64,000 nucleotides of DNA from AG25 sp035517615 (lineage in GTDB: Bacteria > Gemmatimonadota > Gemmatimonadetes > Gemmatimonadales > GWC2-71-9), in NCBI GenBank assembly GCA_035517615.1, contig DATIYM010000011.1, positions 62,001 to 126,000 on the forward strand, given 5' to 3'. Under the pieces are notes generated by a model. That model was not told the DNA's origin and made no database searches. It worked only from the letters and a program-made list of their open reading frames with translations. Below, in pieces: positions 1-7,823 of this stretch (position 1 is the first letter of the stretch; the number at the start of each line of letters is the position of its first letter). A program made the position numbers and the translations under genes.

Positions 1-1168
1 AAATGATGCTGGTGCGCTTCACGAAATCGTAGACTCCCAAGGGCGAAACATACCGGGCCGTCCCGCTCGTGGGCAACACGTGCGAGGGGCCGGCAAGATA
101 ATCGCCCACCGGCTCCGGTGTCATCGCGCCCGCGAATACCGCGCCCGCGTGGCGCACTTTGTTCGCCACGGGCCACGGATCCTGAACCAGCAGCTCGAGG
201 TGTTCGGGCGCGCGCAGGTTCGCAACCTGGACCGCCGCATCGAGGTCGGGAACGAGCACGACCACACCATGCGTGGCCAGCGAGCGCGCGATGATCTCCC
301 GCCGCGGCGCGTTGTTCAGCTGCGTTTGCAACTGGCGCTCGAGCGCCGCGGGCAGCTCGTGGCTCGTCGTGACGCACCACGCGGTCGCATCTTCGTCATG
401 CTCCGCCTGCGCGATCATGTCCGCGGCAACGAACCGCGGATCGGCGGTTTCATCCGCGATGATCAACACCTCGGTCGGCCCGGCAAGCATGTCGATGCCC
501 ACCGCCCCCGCGACCTGGCGCTTCGCCTCGGTGACGAATCGATTTCCGGGGCCGACGATCTTGTCCACGGCGGGAACCGTATCGGTGCCGTACGCCAGCG
601 CGCCGATTGCCTGCGCGCCGCCGATCCGGAACACACGCGTGACACCCGCCAGCGCGGCCGCGGCGAGGACCGCCGAGGTCAAGCCTCCCGGCGGCGTGAC
701 CATCACGATGTCCGTCACGCCCGCCACCGCTGCCGGGACCACGTTCATGATCACGGTCGAGGGATACGATGCCTTGCCGCCCGGCACGTACACCCCGACG
801 CGATCGAGCGGCAGCACGCGCATGCCCAGCGTATTCCCGTGGTCGTCACGGTCGAGAAAGCCGCCGCTCACCTGCCGCTGGTGGTAGGTTCGCACCCGCA
901 GAACGGCCGCCTCGAGTGCCTCCCGGAGCCCGGCCGGAAGCTCGGCCAGGGCGGCATCCCATCGCTCTCGTGGCAGCTCCCACTCCGCCGGCGCCAGGTC
1001 GCTCGCGTCCAGCCGGCGCGAGTATTCCCGCACGGCGGCATCACCGCGGGCCCGAACGGAGGCGAGAATGGCCTGCACCGAGGCTGCCGTTTCGGCATCT
1101 GGGGCAGCGCGATCGGCAGAACGAGAACGGATTTGGTCGAAGGGCGGCGCTTGAAGTCGAGTGAGCAC
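1..1168 (-). CDS. hisD: Histidinol dehydrogenase (3' end outside window)
   Basis: Zinc- and NAD-dependent cytosolic enzyme for the last two steps of histidine synthesis, L-histidinol to L-histidine. About 389 codons are visible and the frame is still open at the window edge, so roughly 40 C-terminal residues of a ~430-residue family are missing. Family blocks read in order on the minus strand: VYVPGGKASYPSTVIMN, GPGNRFVTEAKR, AGPTEVLIIADE, the metal/substrate motif AQAEHDEDA (Gln and His ligands) and GDYLAGPSHVLPTSGTA. The start is GTG: an in-frame TAG lies only two codons upstream, so no earlier start is possible. The gene diverges from the CBS gene across 22 bp, while hisZ and hisG lie on the other strand, so the his genes here are split into at least two transcripts. 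Confidence 0.95.
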   Translation of the reverse strand, partial: MLTRLQAPPFDQIRSRSADRAAPDAETAASVQAILASVRARGDAAVREYSRRLDASDLAPAEWELPRERWDAALAELPAGLREALEAAVLRVRTYHQRQVSGGFLDRDDHGNTLGMRVLPLDRVGVYVPGGKASYPSTVIMNVVPAAVAGVTDIVMVTPPGGLTSAVLAAAALAGVTRVFRIGGAQAIGALAYGTDTVPAVDKIVGPGNRFVTEAKRQVAGAVGIDMLAGPTEVLIIADETADPRFVAADMIAQAEHDEDATAWCVTTSHELPAALERQLQTQLNNAPRREIIARSLATHGVVVLVPDLDAAVQVANLRAPEHLELLVQDPWPVANKVRHAGAVFAGAMTPEPVGDYLAGPSHVLPTSGTARYVSPLGVYDFVKRTSII

Positions 1169-1190
1169 TGGCTAGGTTTTCGCGAGCCGC

Positions 1191-2531
1191 ATGACGGAGC
1201 CCGAGGTTGGGTCGCTGATGGTTCGTCTCCTCGCCGTGATCTTCCTGGTCGCGGCGAATGCGTTTTTTGTGGCAGCGGAATTCGCGCTGGTCGCGACCCG
1301 CCGGACACGCATCGAAGCGCTTGCCCGGCACGGCGACCGGAAGGCTAAGACGGTCCAGAAGGCGCTGCAAGACCTGTATCGCCAACTCTCCGCCGCGCAG
1401 CTGGGAATCACGGTCGCGTCGATTCTTCTGGGGTTCGTGGCCCAGGATACGGTAACGCAGCTGTTCCATGACTGGTTCGCTGCGTTACCGCACTTCCTCA
1501 GTTTCCTCGCCCGTGGCGGCATCGCCTCGGTCGCCGCGGTGGCGGTGGTGTCGTTCCTCCACGTGGTATTCGGGGAGCAAGCGCCCAAACAGTGGGCCAT
1601 TACGCATCCCGAGCGCACCAGCCGCTGGATCGCGGGTCCGCTGATCCTGTTCTCCTGGATCACCCGGCCGTTCACGGACGTGCTGAACTGGAGTTCGCGC
1701 CGGCTCGTTGCATTGCTGGGGCTCAAGACCGCCCCGTCGGAGCTCGACCGGATCCATTCCCCCGAGGAGATCCGGATGCTGGTGGAGCAGAGCGAGCAGC
1801 GCGGCAGCCTTGCCTCCGAAGATGCACGCCTGCTCGAGGGCGTATTCGAATTCAGCGAGAAAACGGCGCGCGACGTCATGACGCCACGCACGGAGACGGT
1901 GGCCCTGCCCTTCGACCTCACGCTCGACCAGGCCGCTGATCGCGTGGCGGCGACGGGCCGGTCACGCTACCCTGTGTTCCGGGAGTCGCTGGACGACATC
2001 GTCGGAACGGTGCACGCGAAGGACATCCTCGCGGGCGTCCGCCGGGGCAACGGTGGTCGGACGCTCGAAACCATCCTGCGGCCTCCGTTCTTCGTCCCGG
2101 GAACTCGTGAGGTCGAAGATGTGCTGGCCGACATGCGGCGCCAGAAGATGCACCTGGGCATCGTGCTCGACGAATACGGGGGGACTGCCGGTCTCGTGAC
2201 CATGGAGGACCTGCTCGAGGAGATCGTGGGGCAGATCTACGACGAATACGATCGGCCGCCGGCAGAAGCTCGCGCGCCGGCGCAAGCCGAGCCCACGCCC
2301 GTGCTCCCCGGCTCGATGCCGATCGACGAGGTGAATGAGACTTACGGCCTCGGGCTCGACGACGCGGACTACACGACGCTCGGCGGTCTGTTGTTCGGAA
2401 CGCTGGGGCGCCTGCCGCGGGTCGGCGATCGCGTCGCGGTGGGCGGCGCAGTATTCGAGATCGTCTCGATGCAAAATCGGCGCGTCGGGCAGGCTCGGCT
2501 CGTGGAGCGGGGGGGAGCGGTGCACGCGTGA
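1191..2531 (+). CDS. CNNM/HlyC-CorC family membrane protein with CBS pair
   Basis: 446 residues. The N-terminal DUF21/CNNM domain (about 10-190) carries several hydrophobic helices and the family-typical stretches NAFFVAAEFALV and FGEQAPKQWA. A CBS pair follows (about 215-340; DVMTPRTETVALP begins it and VLDEYGGTAGLVTMEDLLEE ends it), then a CorC/HlyC C-terminal domain (about 355-440). Relatives are linked to Mg2+/Co2+ export or tolerance; hemolysin names for the family are historical. No substrate can be read from the sequence. An ATG at 1218 gives a start nearer the first helix and is an equally good candidate. The stop overlaps the GTG of hisZ by 4 bp, so the genes are probably co-transcribed although functionally unrelated. 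Confidence 0.9.
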   Translation: MTEPEVGSLMVRLLAVIFLVAANAFFVAAEFALVATRRTRIEALARHGDRKAKTVQKALQDLYRQLSAAQLGITVASILLGFVAQDTVTQLFHDWFAALPHFLSFLARGGIASVAAVAVVSFLHVVFGEQAPKQWAITHPERTSRWIAGPLILFSWITRPFTDVLNWSSRRLVALLGLKTAPSELDRIHSPEEIRMLVEQSEQRGSLASEDARLLEGVFEFSEKTARDVMTPRTETVALPFDLTLDQAADRVAATGRSRYPVFRESLDDIVGTVHAKDILAGVRRGNGGRTLETILRPPFFVPGTREVEDVLADMRRQKMHLGIVLDEYGGTAGLVTMEDLLEEIVGQIYDEYDRPPAEARAPAQAEPTPVLPGSMPIDEVNETYGLGLDDADYTTLGGLLFGTLGRLPRVGDRVAVGGAVFEIVSMQNRRVGQARLVERGGAVHA

Positions 2532-3511
2532 AGCTGCGCACCAGCATTGCGGCCATCCCGCCCGGCGCGCTCGATCTGACGGGCGACGCGGTGCGGCGCA
2601 GGCGGCGGTTCCAGGCGGACATGCTCGAGCAGCTCGAGCGTGCCGGCTACGAGGAAATCATTCCGCCCACGTTCGAATACGCCGAGGTGTTCATGCGCGC
2701 CGGCGGCCCGGAAATCGCCGACCGGTTGATTCGCTTCCTCGATCTCGACGGGCAGCTGCTCGCGCTGCGGTACGACTTCACCGCGACCGTCGCGCGGCTC
2801 GCCGCCACGAAGTTGTCCGACCGCAAGACCCCGCTGCGGCTGTGTTATGCGGGCCACGTATTCCGCCAGGAGCCCGGCCGCGAGGGGCGGCGGCCGCGGG
2901 AAATTCTTCAGGTGGGCGGCGAAATCCTCGGCGAATCGGGCGTCGCGGCCGATATCGAAATCGTGCGCCTGGCGCTCGAGCTCGCTCGCAGCGCCGGCGC
3001 CGGATCGCAGGGAGGTGAATTGCAGCTCAATCTGGGCCATGCCGGCGCGCTGGCGCCCGCGCTCGCCGCCCTGCCTCCCGAGGAGCGCAGCGCCGTGCGC
3101 CGCTTGATCGACCGCAAGGACGCCGCGGGTCTCGCGGCCGCCGCGAACGGGGGGGCCGCGCCAGGTCGAGGCGTGCTCGAGACGTTGCCGTTCATCATCG
3201 GGCGGAGCGAGGCGCTGGATCGCGCGCAGAAGTTGGCGCCCAAGGCGGCGGAAGCGATCGAGCGGCTGCGCGAGATCGACGCGGCGCTCACACCCGCGGA
3301 GCGGCGTCAGGTCGTCTACGATTTCGGCGAGGTACGGGGACTCGATTATTACACGGGGATTCATTTCGAGATTTTCGTCACCGGCGCGGGAACGGCAGTG
3401 GGCGCGGGCGGCAGGTACGACGATCTGGTCGCTCGCTTCGGCAGGCCGCTGCCGGCGGTGGGCCTGGCGCTCGACCTGGACGTGCTCGCGCAAGCGGGAA
3501 CAGCGCCATGA
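2528..3511 (+). CDS. hisZ: ATP phosphoribosyltransferase regulatory subunit HisZ
   Basis: 327-residue paralogue of histidyl-tRNA synthetase catalytic cores that acts as the regulatory partner of short-form HisG in the first step of histidine synthesis. Class II aaRS-like blocks are present: LRYDFTATVAR, CYAGHVFRQEPGREGRRPRE, GLDYYTGIHFEIF and GAGGRYDDLVARFG. It is about 100 residues shorter than a true HisRS, with no anticodon-binding domain. The immediate neighbour is a short HisG, as expected for this pairing. The GTG start overlaps the upstream stop by 4 bp, and its own TGA overlaps the hisG ATG by 4 bp (ATGA), so equal synthesis of the two subunits by translational coupling is likely. Confidence 0.93.
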   Translation: MKLRTSIAAIPPGALDLTGDAVRRRRRFQADMLEQLERAGYEEIIPPTFEYAEVFMRAGGPEIADRLIRFLDLDGQLLALRYDFTATVARLAATKLSDRKTPLRLCYAGHVFRQEPGREGRRPREILQVGGEILGESGVAADIEIVRLALELARSAGAGSQGGELQLNLGHAGALAPALAALPPEERSAVRRLIDRKDAAGLAAAANGGAAPGRGVLETLPFIIGRSEALDRAQKLAPKAAEAIERLREIDAALTPAERRQVVYDFGEVRGLDYYTGIHFEIFVTGAGTAVGAGGRYDDLVARFGRPLPAVGLALDLDVLAQAGTAP

Positions 3512-4185
3512 GCAAGCCGCTGACCATCGCGCTCTCGAAGGGGCGGCTGCTCGAGCCGGCGACGGCGCTGTTTCAGCGCGCGGGGTACGACGCGGACGGG
3601 CCTCAGGCGACGCGCCGGCTCCTCATCCCGTCACACGACGGCTCGCTCGAGTTCCTGTACGTGAAGCCCGCCGACGTACCGGTGTATGTCGAATCGGGAG
3701 CGGCGGACGCAGGCATCGCCGGAACGGATGTGCTGCGTGAGGCCGCGGCTGACGTGCTCGAGCCGCTGGCGCTCGGCTTCGGCGCGTGCCGCATGGTGGT
3801 GGCGAGTCCGAAAGACGCGCCCTACCCTTCGCTCCCGGACGGAGCCACGCCGCGCGTCGCGACCAAGTATCCCCGGCTCACGCGCCGGTTTTTCGCGGAG
3901 ACCGGGCTGGGCGTCGACATCATCACGGTTTCGGGCTCGGTCGAAGTCGCCCCGCTCGTCGGACTGGCACACTGGATTGTCGACCTCGTGGATACTGGCA
4001 GGACGTTGCGCGAGAACAAGCTGGTGGAGCGCGCAACGATTCTCGACGTGGGGGCGGTGCTGGTCGTGAATCGGGCGAGCCATAAGTTGCGGCTCGAGGA
4101 GCATCAACGGCTTCTCAAGGCTTTGTACGACGCTACGTCGGTACGTTCTACGAAGGATATGCAGGGGCGCAACGTAGCGACTTAG
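3508..4185 (+). CDS. hisG: ATP phosphoribosyltransferase catalytic subunit, short form
   Basis: 225 residues. Joins ATP and PRPP to form phosphoribosyl-ATP, the committed step of histidine synthesis. The length is that of the HisG(S) class, which lacks the C-terminal regulatory domain and needs HisZ, encoded just upstream. Signatures are LTIALSKGRLLEPA at the N-terminus, the periplasmic-binding-protein-like core (SGAADAGIAGTDVLRE) and ETGLGVDIITVSGSVEVAP followed by LVDTGRTLRENKLVE in the PRPP-binding half. Because feedback by histidine acts through HisZ in this class, the coupled hisZ-hisG arrangement is functionally meaningful. The last bases overlap the pdxA stop on the other strand by 4 bp. 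Confidence 0.96.
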   Translation: MSKPLTIALSKGRLLEPATALFQRAGYDADGPQATRRLLIPSHDGSLEFLYVKPADVPVYVESGAADAGIAGTDVLREAAADVLEPLALGFGACRMVVASPKDAPYPSLPDGATPRVATKYPRLTRRFFAETGLGVDIITVSGSVEVAPLVGLAHWIVDLVDTGRTLRENKLVERATILDVGAVLVVNRASHKLRLEEHQRLLKALYDATSVRSTKDMQGRNVAT

Positions 4186-5051
4186 CGACGGGCAACGCTC
4201 TTCGTCGCGAGATCCACCGCCAGCTCGAGCGCCACCCGCATCGACCCCGGATCGGCAATTCCCTTCCCCGCGATATCGAACGCCGTCCCATGATCGGGCG
4301 CGGTGCGCGGGAACGGCAGGCCGAGGGTCACGTTCACGCCTTTTCCGAATCCCGCGACCTTGATGGCCGTCATCCCGACGTCGTGATACGGCGCGATCAC
4401 GGCGTCGAACTCGCCGCGCAGGGCGCGCACGAACACGGTGTCCGCGGGCAGCGGGCCGGCCGCGCCCAACGCCTCCGCCGCGGGGCGCAGCACCCGCTCG
4501 TCTTCGTCACCGAACAACCCCGACTCCCCCGCGTGCGGATTGAGCGCGCATACGGCGAGGCGCGGCCGGGCAATGCCCCACCAGGCTTCCAGTGCCTGCT
4601 GCGTGATTTTGCCCGTGCGGATGATCTTGTCGGTGGTGAGCTGTGCGGGTACGTCGCGCAACGCGATGTGCGTGGTGACGAGAACCACGCGCAGCTTCCC
4701 GGTAGCCAGCATCATGGCTACGGGGAGGTCGCCGGCGAGATGCGCGAGGAATTCGGTGAGCCCCGGATAGCGAAACCCGGCCAGGTGCAGCGCATGCTTG
4801 TGAACCGGACCGGTGACAATGGCATCCACTTCGCCGGCGAGCGCCAGGCGCACCGCCTGTTCGACTGCACGCCCGGCGATTTCGCCCGCCCGTTCGCCGT
4901 CAACGATGTGTTCGTCCGCCCCCCCCCCCGCCCCGATTACGGTCACGTCGGCCTCGAGCGGACTCGCGAGAGCCTTCGCGACAATCTCCGGTCCTATTCC
5001 TCGTGGATCTCCAAGCGTGACCGCAAGCCGGGGATGGGGACGGCGCGTCAG
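4182..5051 (-). CDS. pdxA: 4-hydroxythreonine-4-phosphate dehydrogenase
   Basis: NAD-dependent enzyme of the DXP-dependent vitamin B6 pathway. Conserved blocks are LGDPRGIGPEIV near the start, TGPVHKHALHLAGF, TTHIALRD, LNPHAGESG, APYHDVGMTAIK and VNVTLGLPFPRTAPDHGTA; the three metal-ligand histidines (TTH, NPH, YHD) are all there. The start is uncertain. The frame has only a CTG at 5051, which overlaps the surA stop, or a GTG at 5180 that would add 43 Arg-rich residues unlike the family. I chose the CTG because homology begins immediately after it. At ~289 residues it is about 40 shorter than the E. coli enzyme; the missing part lies after VTVIGA, exactly where an 11-G homopolymer (C11 at 4919-4929) encodes part of a glycine run. 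Confidence 0.88.
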   Translation of the reverse strand: MTRRPHPRLAVTLGDPRGIGPEIVAKALASPLEADVTVIGAGGGADEHIVDGERAGEIAGRAVEQAVRLALAGEVDAIVTGPVHKHALHLAGFRYPGLTEFLAHLAGDLPVAMMLATGKLRVVLVTTHIALRDVPAQLTTDKIIRTGKITQQALEAWWGIARPRLAVCALNPHAGESGLFGDEDERVLRPAAEALGAAGPLPADTVFVRALRGEFDAVIAPYHDVGMTAIKVAGFGKGVNVTLGLPFPRTAPDHGTAFDIAGKGIADPGSMRVALELAVDLATKSVARR

Positions 5052-6379
5052 AAACGGACGTCGACGTAGGTGGTCCGGCGGAGCACCTCGAGGTAGTGCT
5101 CGACCGCGAGCTGCTGGCCCAGCTGATCGCGCAACCGATCCTTGACGTCGTCGAACGTCAGCTCGCCTTCGGGCTGCCACCTGGTCACTTCGAGCACGAT
5201 GTACTTCGGCCGTCCCGTCGCTCCGCCGATTTCGAACACTGGCAGCAGTCCCCGCGTGCTGTCGGTTGCCAGGCTTCGGGGGTATTCCGGCGGCAGCTGA
5301 GGAGCGGGGAGCGCATCGACAATCCGGGCTTCGCTCGGGTCGGCATAGCGGCGCGCGAGGGTGTCGAACGAGGCGCCGCGCTCCAAGCCATCATACACGA
5401 GGTTGGCGAAGCGAAACGCTAGATCGCCCTGCTCCTCCGTGATCACCGGCTGAATCAGTATATGCCGGGCCTCGACTTCGGCCGGCTCCGCCCGCTCCAC
5501 CTGGATGATGTGATAGCCGTAGTTCGTTTGTACGACGTTCGATACTTCGCCGGGGCGCAGCCTGAACGCTGCGTCCTCGAACGCTTTTACCATCACGCCG
5601 CGTCGGAACCAACCGAGCTCCCCGCCCTGCACGCGGGTCGAGCTGTCGGCCGAGAATTTCTTGGCGAGCTCGGCGAAATTCGCTCCATGGTGGATCTCGG
5701 CGAGCAGCGACTCCGCCAGCTGGCGGGCGCGGCTGTCGGCAACGGAATCCGGCACGGCGGGAATAATGATCTGCCGGAACGTGACGAGCGCAGGATGGCG
5801 GGGCCGCTGCTGGCTGTTCTGGTCCCAGTACGCCCGCATCTGCGCCTCGGTCGGCGGAATCGGCCGCAGCTTGTTGGCCTGCCGCAGATTCTGAATGAGG
5901 CGCTGCTGCAGGATGGTGCGGCGCTGGTTGTCGGCCAGCCAGCGGCGCCACTCCTCCTCCGATGTGAATCCCGCGGCCCGGAGCTGGGACTCGAACTCGA
6001 GCTGGGAAGTGAACTGTTTGTGGACATTGTCGACGCTCTTCTCGACTTCGTCCTGCACCTCCTGCTCGGTGACCTTGATACTCGTATCGTGCTGTGCCTC
6101 CTGAACGAGGATTTCCTCGTCGACCATTTGCTTCAGGAGCTGGCGTTCCAGCCCCGCGCGGCCCGCGGAGTCGGTGGGGATTTTCGTTCCCTGGCCCTGG
6201 GCCAGCACGAGCTGCTCTTCGATTTGCGACGCGAGAATCGGCGTCGTGCCCACCACGGCGACGATGCGGTCGACGGGCTGGGGCGCGGCCTGTGCCCGCG
6301 CCACACCGGCGACGCCGGTGAGCGCGAGCAGCACGGTGATTGTGATGCGTTCCATCAAACGAAAGGCCCTATCTGACAT
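5048..6379 (-). CDS. surA: SurA-like periplasmic chaperone / peptidyl-prolyl isomerase
   Basis: 443 residues, close to E. coli SurA (428). A signal peptide (ITVLLALTGVAGVARAQA) precedes a SurA N-terminal domain starting VDRIVAVVGTTPILASQIEE. Two parvulin-type PPIase domains follow: the first around 190-300 (FRQIIIPAV ... VQGGELGWFRRG ... NYGYHIIQVE), the second around 300-410 (EARHILIQP onward), more divergent. SurA chaperones outer-membrane proteins across the periplasm. The ATG at 6379 overlaps the upstream PPIase gene by 11 bp; an ATG at 6355 (MERITITVLL) gives a more compact signal peptide and may be the real start. Confidence 0.9.
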   Translation of the reverse strand: MSDRAFRLMERITITVLLALTGVAGVARAQAAPQPVDRIVAVVGTTPILASQIEEQLVLAQGQGTKIPTDSAGRAGLERQLLKQMVDEEILVQEAQHDTSIKVTEQEVQDEVEKSVDNVHKQFTSQLEFESQLRAAGFTSEEEWRRWLADNQRRTILQQRLIQNLRQANKLRPIPPTEAQMRAYWDQNSQQRPRHPALVTFRQIIIPAVPDSVADSRARQLAESLLAEIHHGANFAELAKKFSADSSTRVQGGELGWFRRGVMVKAFEDAAFRLRPGEVSNVVQTNYGYHIIQVERAEPAEVEARHILIQPVITEEQGDLAFRFANLVYDGLERGASFDTLARRYADPSEARIVDALPAPQLPPEYPRSLATDSTRGLLPVFEIGGATGRPKYIVLEVTRWQPEGELTFDDVKDRLRDQLGQQLAVEHYLEVLRRTTYVDVRF

Positions 6380-7823
6380 AGCGATGTGGTGTCGTGTCTA
6401 ACGGCACTGGAGCGGGGCCCGGTGCCGGCCGGAGCGCGCTCCGTAACGAATCCCGAACCGTGCCCGCTCGCTGCACGGCTAGTGTAATCCCGGCGGGATA
6501 GATGGACCACGGCTCCCGCTCGCGCAGAATGGCGCCGAGAAACGGGGAGAGCGGAACGAATCGCGTTTCTCCCTTCAACGCATGCTCGAGATAACTGTTG
6601 ACGTGGGCGGCCGCGAGGCCGATACGTGCCTCGGAAGTACTCGCCGAATCCCTGAAGAGTTCCGGCGACAGCCCCATAGCCCCCTCGAGCCGCGTGAGCC
6701 CGGAGTCATAATCTGCCTTGATTTCCGCCCAATCGTCGGCTTCGAGGGGCACGTGCGCCGAGTCGACCTTCTGGATCAACAGCTCACGCTCGACCACCAT
6801 GCTCACGAACTGCTTGAGCTGCACATCGGTCCCCGCCGGGAGTGCCCGGCCTTCCTCGGGATCGATCGCGTACAGCCACCGGACCAGGTCTTGCACCCGG
6901 AACGCGCCCCCGCGGTACGTGGCCAGGACGTGGCGATCTTTGCGCGCGTGCTCGAAATCATCGAAGATCTGCCGCACGCGTGCGGGCGCGCTCTCATCGA
7001 CCACGATCCCGTACTGCGAAGACATCCCGTTCACGTACTGAGAGTCGAGATGCGCGAGGACGAGCCGGCTCACGTCGGCGCTGAACGAATCGCGCACCTC
7101 CGGGAGCGGCGGGCGCCGGATCACATGAAATCCAAATGGCGAGCGCACCACACTGCTGACGCCGCCCGGGGGCAGCTCCCACCCCGCGGTTTCGAACGGG
7201 GCGACGTATTGCCCTCGCCCCACGGCGGAGAGGTACCCACCGCGCATCTTCGAGCCTGGATCCTCGGAATAGCGCTTCGCCAGCGCGGCGAAGTTGGCCC
7301 CGTTCTGGCTCGAAATCTGGTGCAGGATCTGCTCGGTCTGGATCCGCTTGCGCTCGACATCGGCGGGCGCAGCGCTCGGCGGAACTTGAATGAGGATGTG
7401 CTGCAGCAGACGCACGTTCCCCGCCTGGTAGGCGGAGTCGACTTGCGCCGGACTCAAATGGGCCGCAGTGGCGAACAGCTGGTCATGAAACCGATTCCAG
7501 CGCAGCTGAGTAGCGGTTGGCCAGCTTGCCTGGAGCACGAGCGCCGAATCACGCAAATCCTGCCCCTTCGCGAGCTGGACGGCGAACAGCATGTAATCGA
7601 TGTACAGCGAAGCGATCGCCGTGAAATTCTTGGCGCTCGGTTGGGCGCGCTTTACGTGCGCGACCCAACCGGCCAGCCGATCGACGGTGAGGTCCTGGCC
7701 TGCCGCGCTCGCCGCGATTCCCGCATGCGCCGAAAAGGCCTCCCGAATCCCGCGGCATCCGGCCGCGCCGCCCGTTGCCAGCGCGGCAACAAGCAATAAG
7801 GAACGTGTCCGACGAAGGATCAT
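6369..7823 (-). CDS. Parvulin-type peptidyl-prolyl isomerase, predicted lipoprotein
   Basis: 484 residues. The N-terminus (LLLVAALATGGAAGC) reads as a lipoprotein signal with Cys at residue 23. One clear PpiC/parvulin domain spans about 135-240: LLQHILIQVPPSA, AALAKRYSEDPGSKMRGGYL and SPFGFHVIRRP. The rest resembles the SurA/PpiD-like helical chaperone region. It probably assists folding of secreted or outer-membrane proteins with SurA, its downstream neighbour. The ATG follows the mfd stop directly (TAAATG). Two successive parvulins of similar size suggest an old duplication in which this copy became membrane-anchored. Confidence 0.85.
   Translation of the reverse strand: MILRRTRSLLLVAALATGGAAGCRGIREAFSAHAGIAASAAGQDLTVDRLAGWVAHVKRAQPSAKNFTAIASLYIDYMLFAVQLAKGQDLRDSALVLQASWPTATQLRWNRFHDQLFATAAHLSPAQVDSAYQAGNVRLLQHILIQVPPSAAPADVERKRIQTEQILHQISSQNGANFAALAKRYSEDPGSKMRGGYLSAVGRGQYVAPFETAGWELPPGGVSSVVRSPFGFHVIRRPPLPEVRDSFSADVSRLVLAHLDSQYVNGMSSQYGIVVDESAPARVRQIFDDFEHARKDRHVLATYRGGAFRVQDLVRWLYAIDPEEGRALPAGTDVQLKQFVSMVVERELLIQKVDSAHVPLEADDWAEIKADYDSGLTRLEGAMGLSPELFRDSASTSEARIGLAAAHVNSYLEHALKGETRFVPLSPFLGAILREREPWSIYPAGITLAVQRAGTVRDSLRSALRPAPGPAPVPLDTTPHRYVR

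Noticed and set aside
80..1348. Plus-strand frame of 422 codons across hisD
   Set aside because: Arg/His-rich shadow of the clear minus-strand histidinol dehydrogenase; no family signature.
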